A stretch of 64,000 nucleotides of DNA. It comes from Adiantum capillus-veneris. Lineage: Eukaryota; Streptophyta; Polypodiopsida; Polypodiales; Pteridaceae. Below the pieces are notes generated by a model. The model saw only the letters and a list, made by a program, of their open reading frames with translations, was not told the origin of the DNA and did no database searches. The position numbers and the translations under genes are program-made. Where the stretch lies: contig CM043950.1 of assembly GCA_014529385.2 (NCBI GenBank), positions 83,152,843-83,216,842 of the forward strand, written 5' to 3'. Of the stretch, positions 43,553 to 55,409 are shown piece by piece (position 1 is the first letter of the stretch; the number at the start of each line of letters is the position of its first letter).

Positions 43553-44949
43553 TATATGAATCCGTAATGGCTAGACTAAGGTCAAAGAGCACCAAAAAGC
43601 AACCGAAAGCACTCAAAAGCGGTTGATCAATGGTCAGATAGGTGGGAACATGGCCTGACTGGATGGAAAGGGGGCCAAAAGCTATGGGAAAGGGAGGCTA
43701 GGGGTGGTGGACTAGGGCCCAAGTCAAGGGAGAGGGAAAATCGAGCGCTAGTCCTCTTTCTCTCTCTATCTTTGTCCTCCCCACCTCTCTCATCCAGATT
43801 CTCTCCCAAATTGGGCCCTAAGCCCCAATTTGAGCCAAAGAGCCCCAGTTTTTAGGCCAAAGGAGGGGATTGTATTTTTTATTTCGCAATACAAGTTCCT
43901 TTAGAGGGGGGGTCAGCCTCATATATCCGCCCCTCAATATTGTGTCGGTGTCTCTTTGCATGTTTTTCTCTCCCTCTCATTATATATGTTGCTAGCTTGG
44001 CAATTAAATTCCACATAATTGCCGAGTCTATTTCCATTTTAGTTTCACTTTCCCTTCTGATTGTCTTCTTCGTAGTGTTTTCTGTACGTGTCATAATGGT
44101 CTCTTCTAAGAAGTTTCAGAAAAATGGCCCCCCTCTTATGCTTTTAAAGGATTTTAAAAACATAAGAATCGCTTCACGTGGTGGATTCTTGATATAAACA
44201 CCATGAATGAATTAGGTAGTTGTTTCATGGGCCACCCACACCCGACCTCTACGTGCCCTCGTGGCTCGACCCACCCATGCACTGTGTCATTGTGGACCCC
44301 ATGTCCTTTGCCATTTTTGGAATTTGTTGCTTGAGTGTGCCTTCAAATCTCCTTGGTAGTGCATATTTTTGAGCATGCTTTCTACTACGAGATCTTCCAA
44401 ATGTTATCCTGAAAAATCAATCAAACATTTCACATAGGTAATTTTGTGGTATATGTCCACCTCCATGGCTGGTGATCTTGAAGTAGACGCCCTTGGCTCA
44501 ATAATGCATCTTTTCCATCGCTTCAGTGCTCCGCACGTCCAAGGAACCATGGTTGTTCATGAAATATGCGCCATGGGCATGTAAGATATGCAAAAACACA
44601 CAAGGAAATAAAAAACATGTACTCACAAAAGTGTGAGAAAACTTTGTGTAGTAAAGAAATTACTATGTAGTGATGAATGCACTTTTCTCCCTATGAATAT
44701 ACCACCACCTTCGTAAACCCTTGAATAGCTTCTTGAAATTGTACTTATTTTTGTGGGATGGTACTTAATAGAGCCATTAAATGCACCACCTTCTGAAAGG
44801 TGGTCCAAACAACTGTTTTTTTTATTTTACTTTATTGCAAACTGTGCATGGAGGGGAAGTAAGCTCGCTAATAGAGATAGTTGAAGAGAGCTCCTAGCCC
44901 TAGCCCTAGCGATGGCGTGATTGTCTAGCAGCATCGCCGCTCCCCCTTC
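43553..44949. other. Interval with no recognised gene
   Basis: Mixed composition with a purine-rich block at 43620-43800. Short open frames on both strands have no recognisable domain. Confidence 0.5.
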
Positions 44950-45574
44950 CATCACATCGGTGAGATGGACTCCCAGGTAATCTCAACACTGATAGGTCCT
45001 GACGCCAAACCTCCTAACATCTGGGCCTCGGGAGGGCTTCCCCACTCTCTAGTGCACAATAATTGCTCAGCATCCCATGTTGAGGGAGTTAATAGCCTGA
45101 CGCACGAACTCTTATCTCACCACAACTTAACTGTGGAGGCGATTTTCCCCTCCCCACCGACAACATGAGAATATTAGAAGCAGCACGGCAAGCTCGCCAT
45201 GATGCAGGTTTCTACACCCAGTCACCTCCTACCCACACAACAACAGGTTTTCATCCTACGCTTGTTGAGGGCTTTACCTCTCCAATTGCCCCTATAGCTC
45301 CCACAGACCCTAACTAGGGAGGAGGGAGAAGCACTTCTTCAGGAGGCTTTGGACAAGCTGCAATCAGTAAGCCTCTTGTTATTCTCCCTGCTTCTCAAGT
45401 TCGCAAGCCGGCCTAGAAAATAGAGCATTGCTAGGGATGCTAGCTGGGCCACGGCCACCTGTGGAAGTCCTGAGAGGGTGGATTAAGAATCATGGGGGTC
45501 CTCTAGGTGCAGAGGTGGAGACCATCTAGGCGCTCCCAAAAAACCAATACGTTTTTGTATTCAGAAACTCAGAA

Positions 45575-46010
45575 TTGGCCTTCAAGATGCTTAGCACTGA
45601 CCAATGGCTGTTAAGAACTTCTCCCCTGTGCTTATTCAAATGGAACAAAGAGTACAACATAGAAAGAGATGCCCTCACTAACTACCCTGTGTGGGTGGAG
45701 ATTCCAAACCTCCCTCTGCACTTCCATAATCACCTTCGGATCATTGGGGCCCAACTAGGGAAAGTCCTAGGGGGAAGACCTAGGGTGGAGTACATCCCTG
45801 CATGGCACCCACCACAGGTGCTCATAGAGGTGGATACCTCTGTAGACCTCCCCCAAGAGATGGTAGTGGCTCTAGACGATAGAGAGTTCTTTGTACAACC
45901 GCTGGTTTATAATTACCTGCATAACTCGTGTTTCCGAACCCTCAATCTACCCCAAAACCCCCTTCCCCTGTTGACAATGAAAATAAAAATAATAACGAAG
46001 GCCCTACAAG

Positions 46011-46041
<31 letters not shown>

Positions 46042-46084
46042 ACAAACATCTAGGACAGGAACCCCCTGCCAAAAAACCTGCTAA
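45575..46084 (+). pseudogene. LINE ORF1-like protein (DUF4283-like part)
   Basis: 169 codons: NYPVWVEIPNLPLHFHN (about residue 46-60), LGKVLGG, VLIEVDTSVDLPQEMVV. This is the typical RNA-binding ORF1 head of plant LINEs; the expected zinc knuckle reads NYLHNSCF only in part. A 31-base C run at 46011-46041 encodes polyproline and then the frame ends. The earlier part of ORF1 (44965-45168) is in another frame. Confidence 0.7.
46011..46041. repeat. Poly-C tract, 31 consecutive C
   Basis: Uninterrupted run inside the LINE ORF1 remnant. Length is uncertain in any assembly. Confidence 0.9.
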
Positions 46085-46830
46085 TGTAAGAAGCAGAATC
46101 AAGGCACCCAACCGCTATTCTATCCTCGCTCCCCTTCTTAAGTGGGAAGAATCAAATGTGGCCAACTCCATGGGACATGATTCAGGAGAGGATGACGACA
46201 AAGTGACCCGCCTAGAGGAGCAAGTCAACAAGGTGGATAGAGAAACCTCTATCGACCTCACCAAGGTCTCCCCTATCCCACACAACAAGGAAAATGTAGC
46301 ACGCAAACCAAAAGGAACCTTGGAGTCAGGCCCTTTGCCCATGGAGGTGCAAAAGGACAACAAGAGGACCCTCAACTCACCCATTTAGGCATCTCCTAAG
46401 ACTCAAAACAAAAGCCGCAAGGATCGTAGAAACCATAGATGAAAGTTCTCTCTTGGAACACAAAGGGTTATCGGACCCTAAGAAAGCTAAGAAAATCAAA
46501 GCTTGGATTGCTAACTACCCTGTAGAGGTGCCAGTGGGACTGCAGGAGATTAAACTAAGGGGACTGCACTAGATCAAAGGCTCCATACCATATCTTGCGA
46601 GCACAGTTGGAGTATCTCCTCTCACACAAGAGGCTCGGGAGGAACCGCCCTTGCAATCCCCCAAAGCTGGAAGATTAACCATAATCTGTCCTCGGTTGGT
46701 GAGTACTGGGTAGCTCTGACTATCGAAGCCCCCCCCACTGCACATTGGTCTTGGTCTATGTAGGAGGTTCACAGCCAGAGAAAGGACAGCCCTATGGAAA
46801 CAGCTTAACCTCCACCAAGGGCAGGTCATC

Positions 46831-47399
46831 ATGTTGGAATACTTCAACATGGTAGAAGCGCCAAAGGAGAGGTATCAACTTAAAGGGAAAACGATGGCAG
46901 CAGCTGAAAGGAAGGAGTGGGACCTGCTCAAACCAAATCTTGAGCTATGGGATGCTGGGACGCTTGGGAAATTGACCTGGCATAACTACTCCAAAGGGGA
47001 GAACGTTAGGAAAGCAAGGCTGGACATATGTCTTATCAATGTCCCTCTTGAAAGGAATTTCAACCGTATTAAAGCCAAGCGTAGGCTAAACGCATGTGCA
47101 TCGGATCATTACCCCCTAGTAATTAGTATTGCGGACAAGTGCAATAAAGTTCGCAACCATTGGTTCCACACTGACCCCTCCCTCTTCCAACTAGCAGAAG
47201 TTCAAGAAAGTATCAAGGCCATCTGGGTGCAAGAATTCTCCAAAGGTTTCACTCTAGATAAAGCTTGTGTAGAGGCCATTGCTAAAATACAACTCACTCT
47301 CATTAACTACAAATAACAGGTCACGGAGATTTGCAGGAAAAGGAAAGATAGCATCTACAATGCTCTAATCAACCTAGAATACTCCAACAAAGAAGACGT
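46831..47399 (+). pseudogene. LINE ORF2 endonuclease, C-terminal half
   Basis: From 46840: YFNMVEAPKERYQLKG corresponds to the GDFNMVE motif of AP-like endonucleases with GD lost; then WELLKPNLELWDAGT-like text, LTWHNYSKGENVRKARLDICLI and the closing SDHYPLVI motif (about 47100-47125). The frame continues to TAA at 47316 and then in another frame to the gypsy LTR at 47400. It would nick target DNA to prime reverse transcription; the N-terminal half is not intact. Confidence 0.8.
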
Positions 47400-48529
47400 T
47401 GTGAGCTGGATGGAAAACCACACAATGCCTCTATAATGACTCGACACACACTCTTGGAATGATATACACACACACTATGGGGAACCACTCGGCTTACACA
47501 ACCCACTTGGCTAGACAGGGAACACACCTATGGAGTGAGACTACCCATTTACCCACTCCACACAGAGAGACATACACACACACATACCCAAAAAACACAG
47601 CTCAAAAGAGGATAATTTCTAATGATTAGATATAATTGATCTTGGGCCAACACCAATGGGGAAAATAGCTCACACAATATGGGTAAAATATGACAGATAC
47701 AATCACAAATTGGAGTAGAAGCTTCGCTCATAGGAGAAACTTACACAGCCAAAATAGCAAAAAAACAGTGAGGAATTTGAAAAAATGGACAGCGCCATCA
47801 TGTCTGGAACGGCCCAAAACCCCAGTCTACAATGTCAAAGTGCTCAAATTCGACCTCAGATGAGCAGTTTACGACCAAAACAGGCTTCAAAAACAACAAA
47901 AACTCACTTGCGGCTACTCTCTCTTCTCCACGTTTTTTCTAGTGTTCTCTCAGGTTTTTCAGTTCCCACACTTAGATTTATTACTTGGGCACCCTTGGCC
48001 TTTTAGTTGACCTCAAACGGACCCAGAACATGCCAAAAACTAACCTCGCAGTGCATAGTTGTCACCCTGCTGCATCCATCCGCACACCTGGCACTCAACT
48101 TTTTCCAATAATGCATCCGGAAACACTGTGAAGTGGCCCCAAAAGATGGTCCTCATGATGACCTTTCTGCATAATTGTCACAAGGAAACACCCACGTTGT
48201 GTGCGTACTTATCCACGTGCAAGTATACACCCCATTCGGCCTCTTGACGCCACTAGATTCCATCTGACGCACCTGCTTACCTCATGTCATTGGCCCGCAG
48301 ATAGGTTCCTTGAGAATTTTTACATGCTACAAACTCCTCCTTATTATAGAAAAAACACACTAATAATTGTGATAGTGAAAATCGATGCATTATGTATATG
48401 TTGTCCTACCTGTACACATGTGGGCCCCACGTAACCACTTGGCTCTGGAAAATGGGAAATCCTTTATTCGATGCACCAAGCCTGGGTATGTAGATATGCG
48501 CAATCCGTTTCTTTAAAAAACTCATGACA
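47400..48529 (-). repeat. 3' LTR of gypsy B (1,130 bp)
   Basis: The minus strand starts TGTCATGAGTTTTTTAAAG at 48529 and ends CAGCTCACA at 47400. It is inserted in the LINE remnant. It matches 35462-36589 and 54360-55409. Confidence 0.88.
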
Positions 48530-48557
48530 TAGTTTGCCTATCCCCTAGCCTGCTAGA

Positions 48558-49470
48558 TCATTCATGATCAGCAGCAGCAAAAAGAGATATGAGACTCACA
48601 GCGTCACAAGTCTCGTTATCTCTCACATACAATACTTGTTCTGCAGACACCTCATCTTGCTCCACCATCAATAATCTAGCATGATACAATTTAAGATGCA
48701 ATCCATTAACCCTTGACTTATGTAGAATCCCATCCAGGTTAGCCAACTAAAATGTACCATTTGGAAAACACTCCACTACCTTGAAAGGGCCTTCCCACTT
48801 AATTTGAAACTTCTTTTGGAAGGTGTTGTCCAACTTACTGTTGTAGCGCAAAACCAAGTCATGCTTCTTGATACCCTTACTTTTGACCTTTTCATTTATC
48901 TTTGCCAAAGCCTTATCCTGCATCTGCCCATAATGTTCGAATGCACTCATCCTATCCAGCTGAACCTCTTGTAGCTTTAAGAATCTCTCTTTGAATGCAT
49001 CATTAGGCTGCCCAAGCAGCTTCTCTAACATCTTGACTGCAGGCAACTCTACCTCCACAGGCAATAGTGCTTCCTTTCCATATACTAGATGAAATGGAGT
49101 AAACCCTGTACCTGTCTTCACCGAAGTACGGTAAGCCCATAATGCACTAGGCAATTCCAAATCCCAATTCTTTCCTTGGTGCTCCGTCAATTTTGAAGAA
49201 ATTTGTACCAACTCACCATTGAATCTTCCATTTAAGCCATTACACTGTGGGTAATAAGAAGTGGTATGCTAGTGCCTAATCTTCACCTTCACACATAAAA
49301 TGTCTAGCAGTTTAGCTCTAAATCCTGGCCCCTTGTCCGAAAGTAGCTCTAGTGGCACCACAAACTTGCAACATATTTCATCATACACAAATTTTGCCAC
49401 ATCCTTTGCAGTGATTGTTTTACTGTTATAGCCTCTGCCCATCTAGAGAGATAGTCCACTGCAGTCAAAA
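48558..49470 (-). pseudogene. Gypsy B integrase
   Basis: Minus frames 50242-49349 (distal part), about 49340-49211 and 49211-48747 give the core and C-terminal part. In contrast to element A, the stretch before NGLNGRFNGELVQISS is present (about 49330-49200), so the Glu-motif region can be located, though the expected E of the D-D-35-E set appears as L or G. A stop at 49271 and frame changes at 49349 and 48747 inactivate it. Confidence 0.8.
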
Positions 49471-50600
49471 TATAGCTTTTGCCCTTGCTTGTGATAGGTA
49501 ATAGGTCTATTGCATCAATCCCCCACTTTTCAAACACATCAAATGCCAGAATGGTTTTTTGTAGCTCTGGCTTCAACACTCTCTTCCCAAATGCTTGACA
49601 CCTATTGCAAGATCTACACCAATGGTGAACATCCTTGTGTAAACTAGGCCATACACACCCCTCTTGCAAGATCTTCTGCAAGGTGGTCTTTAGAGAAAAA
49701 TGGCCACCACATGTGCCTTCATGATTATCTTCTAGCACTCTATAAAGCTCCTCCCGCCAAGGTACACGTCTCAACACAAGATTAGCCCCTTTCATGTATA
49801 AGATATCACCAATAAATTTGTACCTGTGTGCTCTACGCACAAAACCATACTTCTTAGACTTATGAATGTCTTTTGGAATGATTCCTGTTAGCAAAAACTC
49901 CTCTTCTTGAGCCAAACTTTCCCGGCCATGATAAAGAGGTAAGTTGGTCCTCAACACAAATAGCTCCCAAATCATGCTTTGAGATGGTTCATGTGCCTCT
50001 CCATTTAGAGCACATTCAATATGTTTAATGCTCCATGATTCAAACTTTTTTAACAGGCCTTTAATTCTGAAACACATTTCCTTTAATGAGGTGTTCTTGC
50101 TCTTCCACACACCCAAGACTTGGTTCACCACTAACAAGGCGTCACCTTTTATGCTCAACCTTCTAATCCCATGCTTCAAACAAATGTGTAAGCCGGATTC
50201 TAATGTAGCATATTCAGCCTCATTGTTCCAATGTGCATCCAATTTGAACCCTCTCTGGCATACTAGCTTCCCCTCTGGATCATAAAGTGCTATACCCCCT
50301 GAAGCGGCATCATGGCTCTTCCTATATATGAGCCATCAAAGAACAACACATGTGAATTGCTGATCTGTGGAACTTCTTCAACTACCTTTCTCTCCACTTC
50401 TTCCTTAACAATAAGGGGATTCTCTTTGTAGGTCAACAAATTGGCTAGGGTAGCTCTTGTACTGTCTTCCACTAAAACAAAGAACTCAAACTCTTGCAGC
50501 TCAATTACCCATTTCTTGACCACATTTGACATGTTAGTGACATTAATTAGCTGTGGCAAAAAAACATAACTCGTCAAGAAAACAAAAGGTTGTGGTAGCA
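49470..50600 (-). pseudogene. Gypsy B second RNase H and integrase N-terminal part
   Basis: Reads VLFFDGSY, NNEAEYATLESGLHI, LSIKGDALLVVNQVLG and HIECALNGEAHEPSQ, then the integrase HHCC part (HEGTCGGHFSLKTTLQKIL, SCNRCQAFG) and KWGIDAIDLLP. The fourth RNase H acidic position is again His. A frame change lies near 50290, within the RNase H. Confidence 0.8.
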
Positions 50601-50653
50601 AGTAATGTCAAAATCGTCAACAAGCAAATATTACACTGGCCATCACTAGCTCT

Positions 50654-50894
50654 CGGGGGGTTCAGTATGTGTAAAACTACTATATCACGTGAGTCCAAGA
50701 CATGTTCGTAAAACCCCTTATCTGTGAATTTTGTTAAGGATATAAGGTACCCTTTTCTTTTAAAATCTGTAAGTTTTTTTCAAATTTGAAAAAAAAACCC
50801 TTATATATATATTTCTGTAAGTTTCAAGAACTTTAAATACCCTTCTGTTGAACTCACGTGATAGGTTACATTTTTATTATGTGACCTACCCGGG
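50654..50894. mobile_element. MITE-like inverted-repeat element, copy 2 (241 bp), in gypsy B
   Basis: Flanked by CACTAGCTCT at 50644-50653 and 50895-50904. The uninterrupted site exists in the sister copy at 52500-52512 (CACTAGCTCTACTTCT), which proves insertion. Ends: CGGGGGGTTCA left, TGACCTACCCGGG right. Subterminal ATATCACGTGAGT left and ACTCACGTGATAGG right. It belongs to the same family as 399-609. Confidence 0.88.
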
Positions 50895-50904
50895 CACTAG
50901 CTCT

Positions 50905-51640
50905 ACTTCTAAGAATTTTCTCTCTGATACAACTTCACTAGGCTTGCACAATACACGGGTCTCATATAATGGTTGCCCTTCCCTTTTTGCAATAGCATGG
51001 CTCCAATGGCATCATCCCCTACTTATGGATTTACATAAAACACTTTCTCCCAATCAGGAGCCTGCATGGCTGACAGACCCCCTAACACCTCTTTGACCTC
51101 TTGAAACACCTCTTCACACTTGTCATCCCATTGCAATGGATCATGCTTTGCCACTTGTTGTAATGGATAAAGGAGCTGCGAAGACAATGGAATAAAGTTT
51201 GCCATGTACTTCAGTTTTTGTATAAAGGTTGCCAATTGCTTTGTACTCGTAGGTGATGGAAGAAGAATAATAGACTTAACCTTGTCTGGATCAGCCTCAA
51301 TGCCATTTTCTGACACCATATGACCCAATAACTTCACTCTTGGCTGTGCTAGATGACATTTCTTTGGATTTAGTTGTCCTCCACATTCATCGTAACAAGC
51401 CAATACCATATGCAGCTTCTCATGGTGTTCAACCCTACTGCTATAGACACAGAAGTCGTCCATAAAAGCTTTAACACAACTACCAATGAATGGTTCCAAT
51501 ACCCAATTTTCTCTCTCTTGATAGAAAGATGGTCCATTTGACAGCCCCAATGGCAATACCGTGTAACAATAGCAGCCCCGTGGTGTAATAAAAGTTAACT
51601 TTGTGCGGTCTTTAAGAGCAATCGTCAGCACTTCTGGTAG
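50905..51640 (-). pseudogene. Gypsy B reverse transcriptase C-terminal part
   Basis: Reads ALKDRTKLTFITPRG, then the catalytic block AFMDDFCVYSS, LGHMVSENGIEADPDKV and HDPLQWDDKCEEVFQEV. The RT N-terminal part is missing because the protease region joins here directly at about 51635. The frame 51901-51023 crosses this join. Confidence 0.85.
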
Positions 51641-51719
51641 TACTATCACTGTCCTTATCAGACACTGTGGAATAGTCTTCATCACTAGACTCATCCTCAT
51701 CTTTATAAAGCTCCTCCAA

Positions 51720-52156
51720 TCATTTCCTTGTGTCCATATTATATAGCTTTTTGGCACCTCTCTTTCCATAGAGGCTAATCGTACCACGTCTCCAATCTTG
51801 AACAACTCCCACTGCACGTAACCATGGTCTGCCCAGTATAATAGGATATGCTCCCAACCCCGCTGGCATCGCATGAAAATCAGCCACTGCCTTTGCATCA
51901 TATGCCTCCACTTCTAAGCTCTTTACAACACCCAAACATTTTACTTTTTGATGGTTTGCTAATTTGATCTGAAAGCCTGACAACCCTGAAATTGTGTTAT
52001 GAAACATATTTGGTCTCCCCCATCAACATAACCTTGTCCCAAATTTTTTCTTTTATGCCACACATCTACTATTGGACAAATGTCTGGTAGCTCGTCCCTT
52101 GCCAACACCTTTACTGAACCTCTCTCTGGTTCTTTATCCATTGGGTTAACCATCAT
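51720..52156 (-). pseudogene. Gypsy B protease
   Basis: Contains GYVDGGDQIC, the DxG-type active site in family form (about 52040-52010), then after a frame change IKLANHQKVKCLG and YPIILGRPWLRAVG. The upstream gag is not present. Confidence 0.8.
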
Positions 52157-52194
52157 CTGCCACTATCGCTTTAGCTTAGGCACCATCTCTATAA

Positions 52195-53762
52195 GCTGCC
52201 CGGGGCGTGTGCATTGCTGATTTGTGGCACTTCTTCAACTACCTTTCTCACCACTTCTTCCTTAACAATAAGGGGATTCTCTTTGTAGGTCAACAAATTG
52301 GCTAGGGTAGCTCTTGTACTGTCTTCCACAAAAAACGAGAACTCAAACTCTTGCAGCTCAATTACCCATTTCTTGACCACATTTGACATGTTAGTGCCAT
52401 TAATTAACTGTGGCAAAAACGCATAACTCATATAGAAAACAAAAGGTCGTGGTAGCAAGTAATGACGAAATCATCGACAAGCAAATATTACACTGGCCAT
52501 CACTAGCTCTACTTCTGAGAATTTTGTCTCTGCTACCAACTTCACTCGACTTGCACAATACACGGGCCTCATATAATGGCTGCCCTTACCCTTTTGCAAT
52601 AGCATGGGTCCAATGGAATCATCCCCTACTGATGGATTTACATAAAACACTTGCTCCCAATCAGCAGGAGCCTGCATGGCTGACAACCCCCCTAACACCT
52701 TTTTCAACTCTTGAAACACTTCTTCACACTTGTCATCCCATTGCAATGGATCATGCTTTGCCACTTGTTGTAATGGATAAAGGAGCTATGAAGACAATGG
52801 AATAAACCGCGCCATGTACTTCACTTTGTGCATAAAAGTTGCCAATTGCTTTGTACTCGTAGGTGATGGAAGAAGAATAATAGACTTAACCTTGTCTGGA
52901 TCAGCTTCAATGCCATTTTTTGACACCATGTGTCCCAATAACTTCACCCTTGGCTGTGCTAGATGACATTTATCTGGATTTAGTTGTCCTCCACATTCAT
53001 CATATCGAGCCAATACCATTTGCAGCTTATCGTGGTGTTCATCCCTACTGCTATAGACACAGAAGTCATCCATAAAAGATTTAACACAACTACCGATGAA
53101 TGGGTCCAATACCCAATTTGCTCTCTCTTGATAGAAAGATGGTCCATTTGATAACCCAAATGGAAATACCGTGTAACAATAGCAGCCCATGGCGTAATAA
53201 AAGTTATCTTTGTGCGGTCTTTAAGAGCAATCTTCAATTGAAAATAGCCTGAAAAACCATTATACACACTGTACCTCTCATAACCTGCCACTGAATCCAA
53301 GATCTGATCAATGAATGGAAGAGGATATGGGTTCTTCTTAGTGGCTACATTTAAGGGCTTAAAATCTACAAAAATCCTCCACTTCCCATCCTTCTTTGGA
53401 CTGACTACTACTGGACTCACCCATTCTGTGGTTTCCACTGGGACTATGAGCCCTTCCTTCAATAACTTGTCCACCTCTTCCTGCAAGGCTTCCATCTGCT
53501 TGCCGCACTGGCTTGGCACCTTCTTTCAACTCTATATGCATCTCTTCTCCTTTGAACACTCTAATCTCTTTATATGAAGTAATGAACAAATTAGAAAAAC
53601 TAGCCAGCATGTGCAAATATATCTCCTTCTCCATAGTTGAGAGGTCTCCACTGATCATTTGTGTCATCAATTCCTCCTTCTTTGACAATTCAACCTTGGT
53701 TTGCATCAGCCCTTCAATCACTTCATCAGGCCCTTCACTTTCATCTTCAACCTCATTTGCTC
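52195..53762 (-). pseudogene. Inverted protease-RT-RNase H block of gypsy C
   Basis: Minus frames 53802-53359, 53519-52980, 53190-52786, 52764-52471 and 52458-52189 read, in order, the acidic pre-RT part, RT (KEGLIVPVETTEWVSPVVVS, VDFKPLN, then SFMDDFCVYSS) and RNase H. The RT here is the least damaged copy in the window, with frame changes near 53190 and stops at 52786 and 52471. The right edge (53762) joins plus-strand integrase sequence and the left edge (52195) joins the start of element B, so this block is inverted relative to 53763 on. Confidence 0.8.
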
Positions 53763-53929
53763 TACTTCGGTGAAGACAAGTACAGGGTTTACTCCATTTC
53801 ATGTGGTATATGGAAAGGAAGCACTATTGCATGTGGAAGTGGAGTTGCCTGCAGTCAAGATGTTAGAAGCTGCTTGGGCCGCCTAGTGATGCATTCAAAG
53901 AGAGGATCTTACAGTTACAAGAGGTTCAG

Positions 53930-54331
53930 TTGGATAGGATGAGTGCATTGAAACATTATGAGCAGATGCAAGATAAGTCTTTAGAAAAGATAAATGAAAA
54001 GGTCAAAAGTAAGGGTATCAAGAAGCATGACTTGGTTTTGTGCTACTATAGTAAGCTGGACAACACGTTCCAAAAGAATTTTCAAATTACGTGGGAACGC
54101 CCTTTCAAGGTAGTGGAGTGTTTTCCGAATGGTATATATCAGCTGGCTAACCTGGATGGAATTTTACATAAGTCAAGGGTAAATGCACTCCGTCTCAAAT
54201 TGTATCATGCTAGATTCATGATGGTGGTGCAAGATGAGCTGTTTGTAGAACACGTAATGTATGTGAGGGATGAGAAGACCTGTGATGCAGAGAGTCTCAT
54301 ATCTCTTTTTGCTGCTGCTGATCATGAATGA
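53930..54331 (+). pseudogene. Gypsy C integrase C-terminal fragment
   Basis: 133-codon open frame reading MDRMSALKHYEQMQD, SKLDNTFQKNFQITW, VVECFPNGIYQLANLDG and RLKLYHARFMMV. It matches 35041-35433 without that copy's internal stop. The catalytic core is missing. Alone it has no enzymatic role. Confidence 0.75.
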
Positions 54332-54359
54332 TCTAGCAGGCTAGGGGAAGGGAAAATTA

Positions 54360-55409
54360 TGTCATGAGTTTTTTGGAGCAAGGGATTGGGCATATGTATA
54401 TACACATGCATGGTGCATAAAATAAAGAATTGCCCATTTTCCAGAGCCAGGTAGTTACGTGGGGCCCACATGTGTACAGGTAGGACAACATGTACATAGT
54501 GCATCGATTTTAACTATCACCAGTATTAGTGTGTTTTTTCTATAATAATGAGGAGCTAGTAGCGTGTAAAACTTCTCAAGGAAACTATCGACGGCCGATG
54601 ACATGAGGTAAGCAGGTGCGTCAGATGGCATCTAGTGGCGTCAGGAGGTCGAATGGGGTAAATATTTGCATGTGGATAACTACAGACACAACGTGGGTGT
54701 TTTCTTGTGATAATTATGCAAGACTTTCATTATGAGAATTGTATTTGGGGTCCACTTCACGTGGTTGTGGGATGCATTATTGAAAAAAGTTGAGTGCCGG
54801 GTGTGTGGATGGATGCAGCAGGGTGACAACTATGCATTGCGAGGCCACTTTTTGGCCTGTTCGGGGTCCGTTTGAGGTCAACTAAAAGGCCAAGGTGCCC
54901 AAGTAATAAAGCTAAGTGTGGGAACTCAAAAAACTGACAGAAGACCAGAGAAAACATGAAGAGAGCCTGTTTTGGCCATAAACTGTTCATTTGAGGTCGG
55001 ATTTGAGCCATTTGACATTGTAGACTGGGGTTTTTGGCCATTTGGGACACGATGGCTGTCCATTTTGCCAAATTCCTCACTGTTTTTTTGCTGTTTTGAT
55101 TGTATCTAGTATATTTTACCCATATTGTGTGAGTTGTTTGCCCCATTGGTGTTGGCCCAAGCTCAATTGTATCTAAACATCAGAAATTCTCCTCTTTTGA
55201 GCTGAGTTTTTTGGGTGTGTGTGTGTGTCTCTCTTTGTGGGAGTGGATAAATGGGTAGTCTCTCTCCTCTCACTCCATCCGTGTGTTCCCTGTCTCAGCC
55301 AGGTGGGTTCTATAAGCTGCGTGGTGTCCCATAGTGAGTGTGTGTATCATCCCAAGAGTGTGTGTCGGGTCATTATAGAGGTGTTGTGTGTGTTTCCATC
55401 CCACTCACA
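54360..55409 (+). repeat. 3' LTR of gypsy C (1,050 bp)
   Basis: Starts TGTCATGAGTTTTTTGG and ends CCACTCACA. The right flank is the same as that of 35462-36589. Compared with that copy, about 80 bp are missing near 54967 (GAAGAGAGCCTG junction). Confidence 0.9.

Larger units (their letters stand above)
44950..47399 (+). mobile_element. L1-type LINE remnant (ORF1 and endonuclease), interrupted by gypsy LTR
   Basis: Plus-strand sequence holds ORF1-like and endonuclease-like parts in the expected order. At 47400 the frame is cut by the inner end of a gypsy LTR in minus orientation. No reverse transcriptase is present downstream in this window. Confidence 0.75.
47400..52190 (-). mobile_element. 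Gypsy retrotransposon B, Tat-like, minus strand, inactive
   Basis: Reads leftward: protease (52156-51720), RT/RNase H (51640-50900 and 50650-50290), second RNase H and integrase (50242-48558), 3' LTR (48529-47400). It belongs to the same family as element A. It lacks gag and a 5' LTR; its right end abuts an inverted block of another copy at about 52195. A deletion fuses the end of the protease region to mid-RT at about 51635. Confidence 0.85.
53763..55409 (+). mobile_element. Gypsy C integrase end and 3' LTR, plus strand
   Basis: From ACTTCGGTGAAGAC the plus strand carries the integrase C-terminal region (to TGA 54331), a polypurine stretch (54341-54357) and an LTR (54360-55409). It starts the second copy of the segmental duplication. 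Confidence 0.88.
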
